Origin: Muribaculaceae bacterium Isolate-110 (HZI)
GTDB lineage: Bacteria > Bacteroidota > Bacteroidia > Bacteroidales > Muribaculaceae
Direction of reading: 5' to 3'
Assembly: GCA_003762875.1 (NCBI GenBank)
Contig: RIBL01000024.1
Span: 1 to 36,089 of the forward strand
Length of the DNA: 36,089 nt
Shown: positions 24,715 to 33,951 of the stretch, in pieces
How the letters are laid out: every line of letters starts with the position of its first letter
Numbering within the stretch: position 1 is the stretch's first letter
Notes under the pieces: model-generated
Told to the model about the DNA's origin: nothing
Databases searched by the model: none
What the model saw: the letters and a program-made list of their open reading frames with translations, nothing else
Position numbers and translations under genes: made by a program

Positions 24715-24744
24715 ATAGATGGAAAATACCCCAAAAGACTGCAT
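24715..24744 (-). promoter_or_regulatory. Shared 30-bp motif upstream of the sigma-barrel gene
   Basis: On the - strand it reads ATGCAGTCTTTTGGGGTAT, 4 nt, then CATCTAT, ending 19 bp before ATG 24695. It is the second copy of the motif found before the radical SAM gene. Autoregulation by the sigma domain is the simplest reading. Confidence 0.65.
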
Positions 24745-24957
24745 CAAATAGCAAGAAAAATTTTTAGCTGTGTTAATGTTATGTTATACTAAGAAGTAAT
24801 ATATCTGTATGGGGATGCGCCTATTTTGCCACAGCCTCCTTTTTATTTCTGGCAATCGTATGTCTACCGAAATCGGGTCACAGGGGCTGTAAACATATTA
24901 AGTTGTTAATATTTGTTAAATACACACTCTGGCAACAATCAGCCGAGGGTATATTTA

Positions 24958-24965
24958 TAACTTTG
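24958..24965 (+). promoter_or_regulatory. -7 box of the two-component system operon
   Basis: TAACTTTG matches TAnnTTTG and ends 6 bp before the response-regulator ATG (24972), so transcription would begin at or almost at the start codon. No clear TTTG lies 19-21 bp upstream. The 24745-24957 part of the divergent gap contains no gene. Confidence 0.5.
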
Positions 24966-24971
24966 CATTGT

Positions 24972-25640
24972 ATGAATGTGCAAAAGATAAGAATACTGAT
25001 TGTAGATGACGAGGAGGCTATTAGCGAGGGCCTTCGCTCCTATCTCGAACTGGAAGGCTATGAAGTGGATACGGCTCCAAGTGCGGAAGCGGCTCTTGAG
25101 CTTGACCTTATATCATATGACCTAATGCTTCTCGACATAATGATGGACGAAATGAGCGGCATCGAACTGGCTGAAAGGCTCAAGTCTTCACGTCTTACTG
25201 CCAATATCCCCATAATATTCCTCACTGCCAAGGATTCGGACGACGACATGGTGTCGGGGCTGAATCTTGGAGCCGATGACTATATTGCCAAACCATTTTC
25301 GATGAAAAATGTCCTGGCCCGTATAGGCGCGGTGTTACGACGTACGTCTGCCCGACACAGACATGATGGTGTGAAATGTGACCGCCTCACACTGACATGT
25401 ACGGTCGACGGAAATCTTATCAAGCTGCCGCGCAAGGAGTTTGAGATTCTTGCCCTGCTGCTCGAGCACCCTGGCCGGGTGTTTTCGCGCGAGGAACTGC
25501 TCAGCCGCATATGGCCTGAGCGGGTGGTTATAACCGACAGGTCGGTTGACGTGCATGTGACACGCCTCCGCAGCAAAATCGTGCCGTATGACAAACATAT
25601 TTTCACCCGTTCGGGCTACGGTTATGGCTGGCAGGATTAA
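24972..25640 (+). CDS. OmpR/PhoB-family response regulator
   Basis: A 222-residue two-domain regulator. The receiver domain (about 1-120) has the acidic pair D12-D13, phospho-acceptor D55 (LLDIMM), T85 and K107 (AKPFS). The C-terminal winged helix (about 128-222) has RKEFEILALLLEHPGRVFSR and DRSVDVHVTRLRSKI, the PhoB/OmpR DNA-binding signature. It should activate or repress genes when phosphorylated by the adjacent kinase. The open frame extends upstream to a TTG at 24903, but ATG 24972 is where homology begins. The last 17 bp overlap the kinase gene. The neighbouring phosphate and cation transport genes are its likely targets, by position only. Confidence 0.95.
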   Translation: MNVQKIRILIVDDEEAISEGLRSYLELEGYEVDTAPSAEAALELDLISYDLMLLDIMMDEMSGIELAERLKSSRLTANIPIIFLTAKDSDDDMVSGLNLGADDYIAKPFSMKNVLARIGAVLRRTSARHRHDGVKCDRLTLTCTVDGNLIKLPRKEFEILALLLEHPGRVFSREELLSRIWPERVVITDRSVDVHVTRLRSKIVPYDKHIFTRSGYGYGWQD

Positions 25641-27045
25641 GATTTCGTTTCACTCGCGCGTACTTATAATTATGTTGCTGATATGCTGGATATCGGCAGG
25701 CATATTCATGATATTTCAATACCGGCGAGAGAAGGAGTTCAAGGCTCAATTGCTTGACACCGAATTGCAGATGCACAATGCCCGTATTCTTGACGACTTG
25801 CAGCAGGGCGACAGCATCGGTGACATCATACGCCGCATCGGCGCGCCTCTCGACCGTCTGCGCATTACCCTTATTGATATCGATGGCAATGTAATATATG
25901 ACAACAACGACACGACTCCCTTTCCGGCCACAAACCATAATTCGCGTCCCGAGATACAAGAGGCACGTGCCACTGGGACCGGTCATGCCGTGGCACGCTA
26001 TTCTCTGAGCGACGATGCGACATACTTTTACTCGGCCATGCGTGGCGACAACGGCACGGTCATACGCTCGGCCGCTCCTTACGACCATCCGCTCGAAGAA
26101 TTTTTGCGTGCCGACCGAAGTCTCATATGGATTACAGCCGGGCTTACAGTCATAATCAGTTTTATCGCCTATCTGGCCACCCGCAAGATTTCGCTGAGTA
26201 TCACGCGCCTTAATATTTTTGCCGCAAGAGCCGAGAAAGGCGAACAGATATTCAACGACCAGGCGTTTCCCGACGATGAATTAGGCAGCATCGCCGGACA
26301 CATTGTCAGACTTTATGTGCAGCGTGACCAGAGACATAAGGAGGCCTTGCGTGAGCAGCAGGATAAAATTAGACTGAAAAAACAACTTACCAACGATATC
26401 AACCATGAACTGAAAACTCCTGTAGCATCAATACTCGTGTGCCTTGACCTGCTACGCGATCACCCCGAACTTCCGGAGGACAAACGTAATGAATTTATAG
26501 GCCGAATATATGCCAATGCTCAACGTCTCAGTTCGCTGCTCAAAGATGTGTCAATAGTCACCCGTATGGATGAAGGATCCGGCATGATTGAGAAATCACC
26601 CGTCGACCTTAGCGAACTCATTGAATATATAGCGGCCGATGCCCGTCTGCGCACCGATATGACCATTACTGTGATAATGCCGCCGGCCCTTATTGTCAAC
26701 GGTAACCGGCCTCTGCTCGAATCGATATTCCGTAATCTCATCGACAATGCCATCGCCCATAGCGGAGGTTCTGAAATCATAATCTCGGCTGATGATAGCG
26801 GGACATTCATTGTGCGTGACAATGGCCGGGGTGTGTCTGCCGAACATCTACCTCACATATTTGACCGCTTCTATCGTGTTGACAAGGGGCGTTCACGAGC
26901 GGCGGGTGGCACCGGGCTGGGCCTCTCGATAGTCCGTAACGCCGTTGCCATTCATAGTGGCGTCATATCTGCGTCAATTGACAACGGGCTCAGATACGAC
27001 TTCCGTATTCCGACAATTAACAAAAACGCAACAAAAAATCAATAA
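25624..27045 (+). CDS. Sensor histidine kinase
   Basis: A 473-residue membrane kinase with two helices (about 13-31 and 167-186) flanking a periplasmic sensor of some 135 residues, then a HAMP-like segment (about 187-235). The dimerisation region holds the phospho-acceptor H261 (NDINHELKTPVA). The ATPase domain has the N box (FRNLIDNAIAHSGG, about 369-382), G1 (VRDNGRGV), F region (FDRFYRVD) and G2 (GGTGLGLSIV). The start ATG 25624 overlaps the response-regulator gene by 17 bp; the alternative ATG at 25588 would overlap by 53. The sensor ligand is unknown. Confidence 0.95.
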   Translation: MAGRIKISFHSRVLIIMLLICWISAGIFMIFQYRREKEFKAQLLDTELQMHNARILDDLQQGDSIGDIIRRIGAPLDRLRITLIDIDGNVIYDNNDTTPFPATNHNSRPEIQEARATGTGHAVARYSLSDDATYFYSAMRGDNGTVIRSAAPYDHPLEEFLRADRSLIWITAGLTVIISFIAYLATRKISLSITRLNIFAARAEKGEQIFNDQAFPDDELGSIAGHIVRLYVQRDQRHKEALREQQDKIRLKKQLTNDINHELKTPVASILVCLDLLRDHPELPEDKRNEFIGRIYANAQRLSSLLKDVSIVTRMDEGSGMIEKSPVDLSELIEYIAADARLRTDMTITVIMPPALIVNGNRPLLESIFRNLIDNAIAHSGGSEIIISADDSGTFIVRDNGRGVSAEHLPHIFDRFYRVDKGRSRAAGGTGLGLSIVRNAVAIHSGVISASIDNGLRYDFRIPTINKNATKNQ

Positions 27046-27117
27046 ATAGTCAATACGTTTTTCTGAATTTTGTGTTATAAATTTAATAACAGACATCATA
27101 AACAAATTCAGAATTAC

Positions 27118-29409
27118 ATGGACATACTATTTCTTGGTATAGTAATATTTCTCTTTCTGCTTGCAGTCTTTGACCTCTCGGTGGGCGTGAGCAACGATGC
27201 CGTCAACTTTCTTTCGTCGGCAGTAGGCTCGAAAGCTGCCTCATTCAAGCGAGTCATGATTGTGGCCGCAATCGGAGTGTTTGTCGGCGCGGCCATGAGC
27301 AACGGCATGATGGATGTAGCGCGCCACGGCATCTTTCAGCCTGAAAATCTATCTTTTTATGATGTCATAGCCATCTTCATGGCTGTGATGGTGACCGACA
27401 TTATTCTGCTTGACATCTTCAACTCTCTCGGCATGCCCACGTCGACCACAGTTTCGATGGTGTTTGAGCTACTTGGAGCCACATTTGTAGTGGCGTTGTT
27501 CAAGATTTCCGCCCCCGAAAGCACTCTTGGGATGGGCGATCTGCTCAACACAGAAAAAGCTCTTTCGGTCATTCTCGGTATATTTCTGTCGGTGGCCATA
27601 GCCTTTGTGTTCGGCACTGTCGTACAGTTTATTACACGACTTATCTTCACCTTTGAATACAAAAGTAGACTCAAATGGAAAGTAGGCATTTTCGGAGGCG
27701 TAGCCTGCACGGCCATCATATATTTCATGCTTCTGAAGGGCATCAAAGATCTCACCGTAATGACACCCGAGCTCAAAACGTGGATACACGACAACACTAC
27801 TATTATATTGCTCGTGTCATTTGCGTCATTCACATTGCTTACACAGTTGCTCTATCTGCTCAAGGTCAATGTGTTCAAGGTTGTGGTGCTTCTCGGCACA
27901 TTCTCTCTGGCCATGGCCTTTGCCGGCAATGACCTTGTCAATTTTATCGGAGTTCCGCTCACGTCGCTTGCCTCCTATCAGGATTATATGTCATCGGGCG
28001 GCGGCAATCTTCACGGATTCATGATGGACAGCCTCAACGGCCCGGCGTCAACCCCGTTTTACTATCTGATTGGAGCCGGTATGATAATGGTGGTCTCGCT
28101 CGCGACATCCAAAAAAGCCCGTCAGGTGACACAGACAACGGTCGGACTGAGCGCACAAAGCCAGGGCGACGAGATGTTTGGCTCATCGCGCATCAGCCGT
28201 TCGCTCGTACGCCGCACTCTTGCCATACTCACCTGGATCAAAGAACGTACACCCCGAAGCGTCAAGCGTTGGATGGCACGCCGCATGGATGCCACCAACG
28301 CCCAGCCCGAGGATGGAGCGGCATTTGACCTCGTGCGCGGCTCGGTCAATCTGATGCTGGCAGGTGTGCTTATCGCATGTGGTACATCAATGAAGCTGCC
28401 TCTCTCCACAACTTTTGTCACCTTCATGGTGGCCATGGGCACATCGCTTGCCGATCGAGCCTGGGGGCGCGAAAGTGCAGTGTTCAGAATCACGGGAGTA
28501 ATCTCCGTAATCGGCGGATGGTTTATAACCGCGGGCGTAGCCTTTATAGGTGCCGGCATAGTGGTGTGTCTCATGCATCTCGGCGGAGTGCCAGTAATGA
28601 TAGCCGGAGGTGTGATAGCACTGACTCTCCTCATCCGCAGCAACATCCGCTTCAAAAACAAGAGCAAGGAAACCACCGACGACACTCTTTTCCAGACGAT
28701 CCTGTCGACCGAAAATTCTGCCGATGTATGGCCGCTCCTGCGTATATATATCAATGAAAAGGAAAAGATGTTTCTGTCTTATGCCGCCGGAGTATATGGC
28801 GATGTGGCCACCGGATTTATGAAAGAGGATACAAAAATGCTGTCGCGTGCCGAAAAGTCTCTCTTGACCGAGAAAAATGTGCTCAAAAGCCAGCGGCGCA
28901 AACTCACTCTGTGTCTGCGTCAGGCCAGTCCAGAAACGGCTATGGAGAAGAGCACTTGGTTTCATCTGAGCAACAACATGGCGACTTCAATGACATACTG
29001 TCTGATAAGAATCAACGAGATATGCAAGGAGCATGTCGACAACAATTTCAGACCGTTGCCGCGGGAACTGTCCGCCACACTCGAAAATCTCAAAGATCGG
29101 ATTGTCTCAGTGCTGCACGACTCAGAGGCGGCGGTCGAGGAAAACAGTCCCGACACTATCGACATGCTGCGTCGCCGATGTGACGGCATAAAAGCCGAAT
29201 TGTCACGACGTTCTCATGAGGTGTATGACAGGATAAGCAGCGGCGATGCCGCCAATCTGACTGTAACCTATGTCTACCTCAACTTTCTACAGGAAAGCCA
29301 GGAACTGGTGACATCGCTTAGAAAAATGCTTCGTGCGGCCGGCAAGCTCAACCTCGCGCCGAGAGTTTACCGCAGCTTCTCAGCGACATCTTCCGAAAAG
29401 GCGTCGTAA
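27118..29409 (+). CDS. PiT-family inorganic phosphate transporter with PhoU-like C-terminal domain
   Basis: A 763-residue protein. The membrane part (about 1-530) is an inverted repeat with the two PiT signatures, VGVSNDAVNFLSSAVG (about 19-34) and FAGNDLVNFIGVPL (about 265-278), separated by a loop in the middle of the protein near residues 345-400. The C-terminal 220 residues are helical, polar and without membrane helices, resembling a PhoU-like domain. It carries phosphate as a metal-phosphate or with cations across the inner membrane. The frame extends to a TTG at 27070, but ATG 27118 is the family start. It lies 72 bp after the kinase gene, suggesting regulation by or with the two-component system. 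Confidence 0.92.
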   Translation: MDILFLGIVIFLFLLAVFDLSVGVSNDAVNFLSSAVGSKAASFKRVMIVAAIGVFVGAAMSNGMMDVARHGIFQPENLSFYDVIAIFMAVMVTDIILLDIFNSLGMPTSTTVSMVFELLGATFVVALFKISAPESTLGMGDLLNTEKALSVILGIFLSVAIAFVFGTVVQFITRLIFTFEYKSRLKWKVGIFGGVACTAIIYFMLLKGIKDLTVMTPELKTWIHDNTTIILLVSFASFTLLTQLLYLLKVNVFKVVVLLGTFSLAMAFAGNDLVNFIGVPLTSLASYQDYMSSGGGNLHGFMMDSLNGPASTPFYYLIGAGMIMVVSLATSKKARQVTQTTVGLSAQSQGDEMFGSSRISRSLVRRTLAILTWIKERTPRSVKRWMARRMDATNAQPEDGAAFDLVRGSVNLMLAGVLIACGTSMKLPLSTTFVTFMVAMGTSLADRAWGRESAVFRITGVISVIGGWFITAGVAFIGAGIVVCLMHLGGVPVMIAGGVIALTLLIRSNIRFKNKSKETTDDTLFQTILSTENSADVWPLLRIYINEKEKMFLSYAAGVYGDVATGFMKEDTKMLSRAEKSLLTEKNVLKSQRRKLTLCLRQASPETAMEKSTWFHLSNNMATSMTYCLIRINEICKEHVDNNFRPLPRELSATLENLKDRIVSVLHDSEAAVEENSPDTIDMLRRRCDGIKAELSRRSHEVYDRISSGDAANLTVTYVYLNFLQESQELVTSLRKMLRAAGKLNLAPRVYRSFSATSSEKAS

Positions 29410-29499
29410 ACTTTATGCAGATTATTTGTTTTATATGATGTATGGGGGATGTCGCGCAGGCCGTACATCTCCCCATACTATAATCACAACGTTTCTACT

Positions 29500-32148
29500 A
29501 TGAGTCAACATCGCATCACAGGGCTGTCATCAGCCGAAGTGTCAGAAAGCAGAGCCCGGCATGGAGCCAACATACTGACGCCGCCCGAAGGCACTCCGCT
29601 CTGGCGTAAATTTCTTGACAAACTCTCCGACCCGATGATAATAATTCTGATTGTAGCCGGAGTGCTGTCACTGGGTATATCATGCTATGAGTATTTCGGC
29701 CTCGGACATGGCGCGGAGACATTTATCGAACCCATCGGTATATTCATCGCCATACTTCTTGCCACAGGTCTTGCCTTTTATTTCGAGCATAAGGCCGACA
29801 AGGAGTTTGATCTGCTCAATCAGGTGAGTGACGACGACCCGGTGCAGGTGATACGTGACGGTAATGTCACCGAGATACCCAAGCGTGATGTGGTCACCGA
29901 TGACTGCGTGATGCTCTCGACAGGCAATGACATTCCGGCCGATGGTGTTCTGCTCGAAGCCGTGTCACTGACAATCGACGAGTCGACCCTGACCGGCGAG
30001 CCGTCATGCGCCAAGACCACCGACCCGGCACACTTTGACAGCGAGGCTACATTTCCTTCCGACCATGTGCTCCGCGGCACTCGTGTACTCGAGGGTCACG
30101 GCATAATGAAGGTCACGGCCGTCGGCGACGCCACCGAAAACGGCAAAGTATACACCGCAGCGCAGATTGACAACAGCGTGCGCACTCCTCTCAACGAGCA
30201 GCTCGACCGGCTGGGCGGACTCATCTCAAAAATCAGTTACCTGCTGGCGGCAATCATCATTGTCGGACGTGTCATTATGTATTTTGTCAACAATGATTTC
30301 GACCTTCTGTCGTTTATCACCTACCTGCTTCAGTCAGTGATGCTGGCCGTGACGCTTATTGTCGTAGCGGTTCCCGAGGGATTGCCGATGGCGGTGACAC
30401 TTAGCCTGGCCTATTCGATGCGTCGCATGCTCAAATCCAATAACCTCGTGCGCAAGATGCATGCATGCGAGACCATGGGTGCGACAACGGTGATATGTAC
30501 CGACAAGACCGGCACGCTGACCGAAAACCAGATGAGAGTCTTCGATACCGATTTCTTCATTCCCGAGTCTGACAGTACACACATATATCTTGACATGGCG
30601 GTTAACTCGACGGCCGAAATCGATTTCTCGGGCGATAAGCCCAAAGTGTCGGGCAATCCCACCGAAGGGGCTCTTCTGCTCTGGCTCAACAGCAAAGGTA
30701 TCGACTATCGCACGTTACGCGAGACCACCGACACCATTGCCGAACTGCCGTTCTCGACCGAACGTAAGTATATGGCTACTGTTGTGCGTCTGTCCGACGG
30801 ACGCGAAGTGCTCTATGTCAAAGGTGCGCCGGAAATCATCTTCGCGCTCTGTCACAATTATCCCAAGGGTGTCACCAAAGAGGTGGTCGACAGCATGCTT
30901 CTCGGCTATCAGTCCCAAGCCATGCGAACACTCGGATTTGCCTATCAGGAGCTGAAACCGGGTGATGCAACATTCAGCGATAACAGGATTACGGCTGACA
31001 ATCTTACATTCATCGGTCTCGTAGCCATCTCCGACCCGGTAAGAGCCTCCGTACCGGCGGCAGTAAAAGAAGTGCTCGACGCCGGTATCAAAGTGAAAAT
31101 TGTGACAGGCGACACTCCCGGCACAGCTACCGAGATTGCACGTCAGATAGGACTGTGGGACGACTCGACCGACAATACCGGCAATATAATTACAGGCGAA
31201 GAGTTTGCTCTCATTCCTGATGATCAACTGCCTCGTAGAGTAGACGGGCTCAAAATTATAGCCCGAGCGCGCCCGATGGACAAAAAACGTCTTGTCGAGG
31301 CTTTGCAAAGCAATAACGAAGTAGTAGCCGTGACAGGCGACGGTACCAACGACGCACCGGCTCTAAAGGCGGCCCACGTGGGCCTGTCGATGGGCGACGG
31401 TACTTCAGTGGCCAAAGAGGCAAGCGATATTACGATTGTCGACAATTCGTTCACCTCGATAGGCCGGGCCGTGATGTGGGGACGTTCGCTCTATCTCAAC
31501 ATCCAGCGATTCATACTGTTTCAGATGACAGTCAATGTAGTGGCCTGCCTGATCGTGCTTGCCGGCTCGTTTATGGGCATGCAGTCACCGCTTACTGTCA
31601 CTCAGATGCTGTGGGTTAATCTGATTATGGACACCTTTGCGGCCATGGCTCTCGCCTCGCTGCCTCCGTCCGAGTCGGTGATGGATGACAAACCGCGGTC
31701 TCGCTCAGCATTTATCATAAGCCGCTCCATGTGGCGGTGGATTATCGGGACTGGCGGCATCTTTTTCCTGTTTTTGCTCGGATTGCTCTATTACTTCGAA
31801 CACACCGACATCACAAGCCTCTCACAGATTGGTCGTGCGACATTCGGAGCCGACCGTGGTCTGACCCCCTATGAACTGTCTCTGTTTTTCACCATCTTCG
31901 TATTTCTCCAGTTCTGGAACATGTTCAATGCCCGAGCCTATGCCACAGGACGCTCCGCTCTTCATCTCGAGGGCTGTTCCGGCTTTGGACTTACGGCACT
32001 AATTATTGTCATCGGGCAGATATTGATTGTCACAGTCGGTGGCGAATTTTTCAGCGTGGTGCCTTTACGCCTGACCGACTGGCTCATCATCGTCGCAGGC
32101 ACATCGGTCGTGCTGTGGGCGGGCGAACTGCTCCGACGACGACACTGA
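29500..32148 (+). CDS. Calcium-translocating P-type ATPase (P2 type, PMCA-like)
   Basis: An 882-residue P-type ATPase. Visible parts are the cation-ATPase N-terminal segment, actuator motif LTGEPSC (TGE), membrane motif VAVPEGLPMAVTL (PEGLP), phosphorylation motif CTDKTGTLTEN with D335, KGAPE in the nucleotide domain, TGDTPGTATEIARQIG and GDGTNDAPALKAA, and the C-terminal helices with VNLIMDTFAAMALA (cation-site N and D residues). It pumps Ca2+ or a similar divalent ion out of the cytoplasm. The open frame starts at 29449, but ATG 29500 (MSQHRITGLS) fits the family. It lies 90 bp downstream of the phosphate transporter. Confidence 0.94.
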   Translation: MSQHRITGLSSAEVSESRARHGANILTPPEGTPLWRKFLDKLSDPMIIILIVAGVLSLGISCYEYFGLGHGAETFIEPIGIFIAILLATGLAFYFEHKADKEFDLLNQVSDDDPVQVIRDGNVTEIPKRDVVTDDCVMLSTGNDIPADGVLLEAVSLTIDESTLTGEPSCAKTTDPAHFDSEATFPSDHVLRGTRVLEGHGIMKVTAVGDATENGKVYTAAQIDNSVRTPLNEQLDRLGGLISKISYLLAAIIIVGRVIMYFVNNDFDLLSFITYLLQSVMLAVTLIVVAVPEGLPMAVTLSLAYSMRRMLKSNNLVRKMHACETMGATTVICTDKTGTLTENQMRVFDTDFFIPESDSTHIYLDMAVNSTAEIDFSGDKPKVSGNPTEGALLLWLNSKGIDYRTLRETTDTIAELPFSTERKYMATVVRLSDGREVLYVKGAPEIIFALCHNYPKGVTKEVVDSMLLGYQSQAMRTLGFAYQELKPGDATFSDNRITADNLTFIGLVAISDPVRASVPAAVKEVLDAGIKVKIVTGDTPGTATEIARQIGLWDDSTDNTGNIITGEEFALIPDDQLPRRVDGLKIIARARPMDKKRLVEALQSNNEVVAVTGDGTNDAPALKAAHVGLSMGDGTSVAKEASDITIVDNSFTSIGRAVMWGRSLYLNIQRFILFQMTVNVVACLIVLAGSFMGMQSPLTVTQMLWVNLIMDTFAAMALASLPPSESVMDDKPRSRSAFIISRSMWRWIIGTGGIFFLFLLGLLYYFEHTDITSLSQIGRATFGADRGLTPYELSLFFTIFVFLQFWNMFNARAYATGRSALHLEGCSGFGLTALIIVIGQILIVTVGGEFFSVVPLRLTDWLIIVAGTSVVLWAGELLRRRH

Positions 32149-32189
32149 CACCATTACCCTCTCTCTAACACAACATCTCGTCAACCTCT

Positions 32190-33476
32190 ATGAGCGACAT
32201 TATAATCATCATTTTTCTCATATTGCTCAACGGCATATTCTCTATGTCGGAGATAGCATTGATTTCGGCGCGCAAGTCAGGGCTTACATCCGACGCACGC
32301 CGCGGTAGCAAGTCGGCGGCCACTGCGCTTAAACTTGCCGCCGATCCGGACCGTTTTTTGTCAACGATACAGATAGGCATAACCCTCATCGGCATACTTA
32401 CCGGTCTGTATTCAGGCGCGGCATTGGCCGACGATGTGGGGCGGCTTCTTCAGGAGTGGGGGCTGCGCCCGAGTATTGCTCGAAATATCGGGCAGGTGCT
32501 TATAGTCGTTATAGTAACCTACCTGTCGATTGTTGTCGGAGAACTCGTGCCCAAGCGCATAGGTCTTGCGGCGGCCAATATTGTGGCCAAGATAGTGTCA
32601 CGGCCTATGCATCTGCTATCGGTCATAGCCATGCCGGCGGTATGGCTTCTGTCCAGGTCGACAAGCATACTCGTAAGTATACTCGGACTAAAACGCGATG
32701 CCAATCCGGTGACCGAAGATGAAATCAAGTCGCTGATTCAGGACGGCACTGATGCCGGTGAAGTGCGTAAAGTCGAGCAGGACATCATGGAGCGTACACT
32801 TATGCTTGGCGATCTGCGCATATCGTCCATCATGACACCGAAGGTCGATATTTCGGCTTTATGGCTCGACATGACAGTCCCAGACATCAAGCATCGCCTT
32901 TCGGAAAATCTTCACAACTCCTACCCGGTGTTCTGCGACCGTGCCCAAGGCTCTGTCTGCGGAGTGGTATCCCTGAAGCAACTGATACTCACGCTTGACT
33001 CTCAGGGGGTTCAGCTCAGCAATGTCATCAGTGAGCCGGTATACTTTCCCGAAAGCATGAGCGTGTATGACGCTCTCGATCAGCTCAAGACCAAGAATGT
33101 ACATTTTGCCCTGGTCACCGACGAGTTTGGCGATGTAGCAGGCATCATAACCCCGAGCGACATTCTTGACGGCCTTGTAGGTGAATTTTCAGCTCCCGCC
33201 AAGACTCCGGCCATCGCACCTACCGATGTCGAAGGAGTGTGGAGTGTCGACGCACAGATTTCGTTCTACGACTTTCTGCATAACTTTGATCTTGACGAGC
33301 TGTATCGTCCTGCATCCTACTCCACACTCGGAGGATTTCTACTTGAGGAGCTACGCCACATCCCGGCTGTCGGAGAGTGCTGTCAGTGGCATGATATCAC
33401 ATTTGAAATCACAGACATGGACGGAGCCAAAATCAGCCGCGTACTGGTCACACTGCCCGTCGGCCTGTCTCAATAG
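32190..33476 (+). CDS. CorC/HlyC (CNNM/TlyC-type) membrane protein with CBS pair
   Basis: A 428-residue protein: an N-terminal DUF21 membrane domain with about four helices (1-150, starting MSDIIIIIFLILLNGIFSMS), a tandem CBS domain (about 205-325, with IMTPKVDISAL and VTDEFGDVAGIITPSDILD), and the C-terminal CorC/HlyC transporter-associated domain (about 345-425). Members are linked to magnesium or cobalt efflux and metal resistance; the old hemolysin name is misleading. It follows the Ca2+ ATPase by 41 bp, forming a cation-handling pair. Confidence 0.92.
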   Translation: MSDIIIIIFLILLNGIFSMSEIALISARKSGLTSDARRGSKSAATALKLAADPDRFLSTIQIGITLIGILTGLYSGAALADDVGRLLQEWGLRPSIARNIGQVLIVVIVTYLSIVVGELVPKRIGLAAANIVAKIVSRPMHLLSVIAMPAVWLLSRSTSILVSILGLKRDANPVTEDEIKSLIQDGTDAGEVRKVEQDIMERTLMLGDLRISSIMTPKVDISALWLDMTVPDIKHRLSENLHNSYPVFCDRAQGSVCGVVSLKQLILTLDSQGVQLSNVISEPVYFPESMSVYDALDQLKTKNVHFALVTDEFGDVAGIITPSDILDGLVGEFSAPAKTPAIAPTDVEGVWSVDAQISFYDFLHNFDLDELYRPASYSTLGGFLLEELRHIPAVGECCQWHDITFEITDMDGAKISRVLVTLPVGLSQ

Positions 33477-33541
33477 CGAATTTGCCACGACAGAAGTATG
33501 CCAAATAAAGTATTGCGGATATGCGGTGAACCTTTTTTGTC

Positions 33542-33934
33542 TTAAGATGGGCCGGCAGGGCGGCAGGGGCTGTATGAAGTCGAACACAGCGAGACGATCA
33601 CACTTTCGGCCGAGCCGCAGTAACGCGCGTCGGGACTGCGGCAGCTCTTATAATCTTCCAGTTTGGGATAACTCTGAGACCAGGTGAGGGTTGTGGCGGC
33701 GGTATAGGCTATACGTATATGGTTGTGATGGCCGTTATAGAGTATGTATTTGGTGTCGTTGTTAAAAGCGAGCATTCTATAGCTTCATGCCGGTATCTCT
33801 AAGTCACCGCCATTCTGTCCGGCCAACTCGTATCGCCATATTCTTCCCTCTTGCCCGGCAGATATGGATATTGATCCGGTTATGTAGAAATAACACACCG
33901 TGTGATGGTCCATATTATGGTCAGGGAGATTGCG
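33542..33934 (-). pseudogene. UGA-interrupted ORF of unknown family
   Basis: On the - strand one reading frame stays protein-like from 33934 to a stop at 33542, broken only by a single TGA at 33785-33787. Before it reads ...MDHHTVCYFYITGSIS, then GQEGRIWRYELAGQNGGDLE; after it continues SYRMLAFNNDTKYILYNG and HHNHIRIAYTAATTLTWSQS, all in the same frame. The ATG at 33913 would give a 42-aa product up to the TGA, and the ATG at 33775 a 77-aa product after it. No family is recognised. It is probably a decayed gene or gene end downstream of the ABC transporter gene, but UGA readthrough cannot be excluded. Confidence 0.5.
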
Positions 33935-33951
33935 TTATCAAGGTGCCGGCC

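Noticed and set aside
24903-24971. TTG start at 24903 for the response regulator
   Set aside because: The extra 23 residues are not receiver-like and would include the promoter box; ATG 24972 is the family start.
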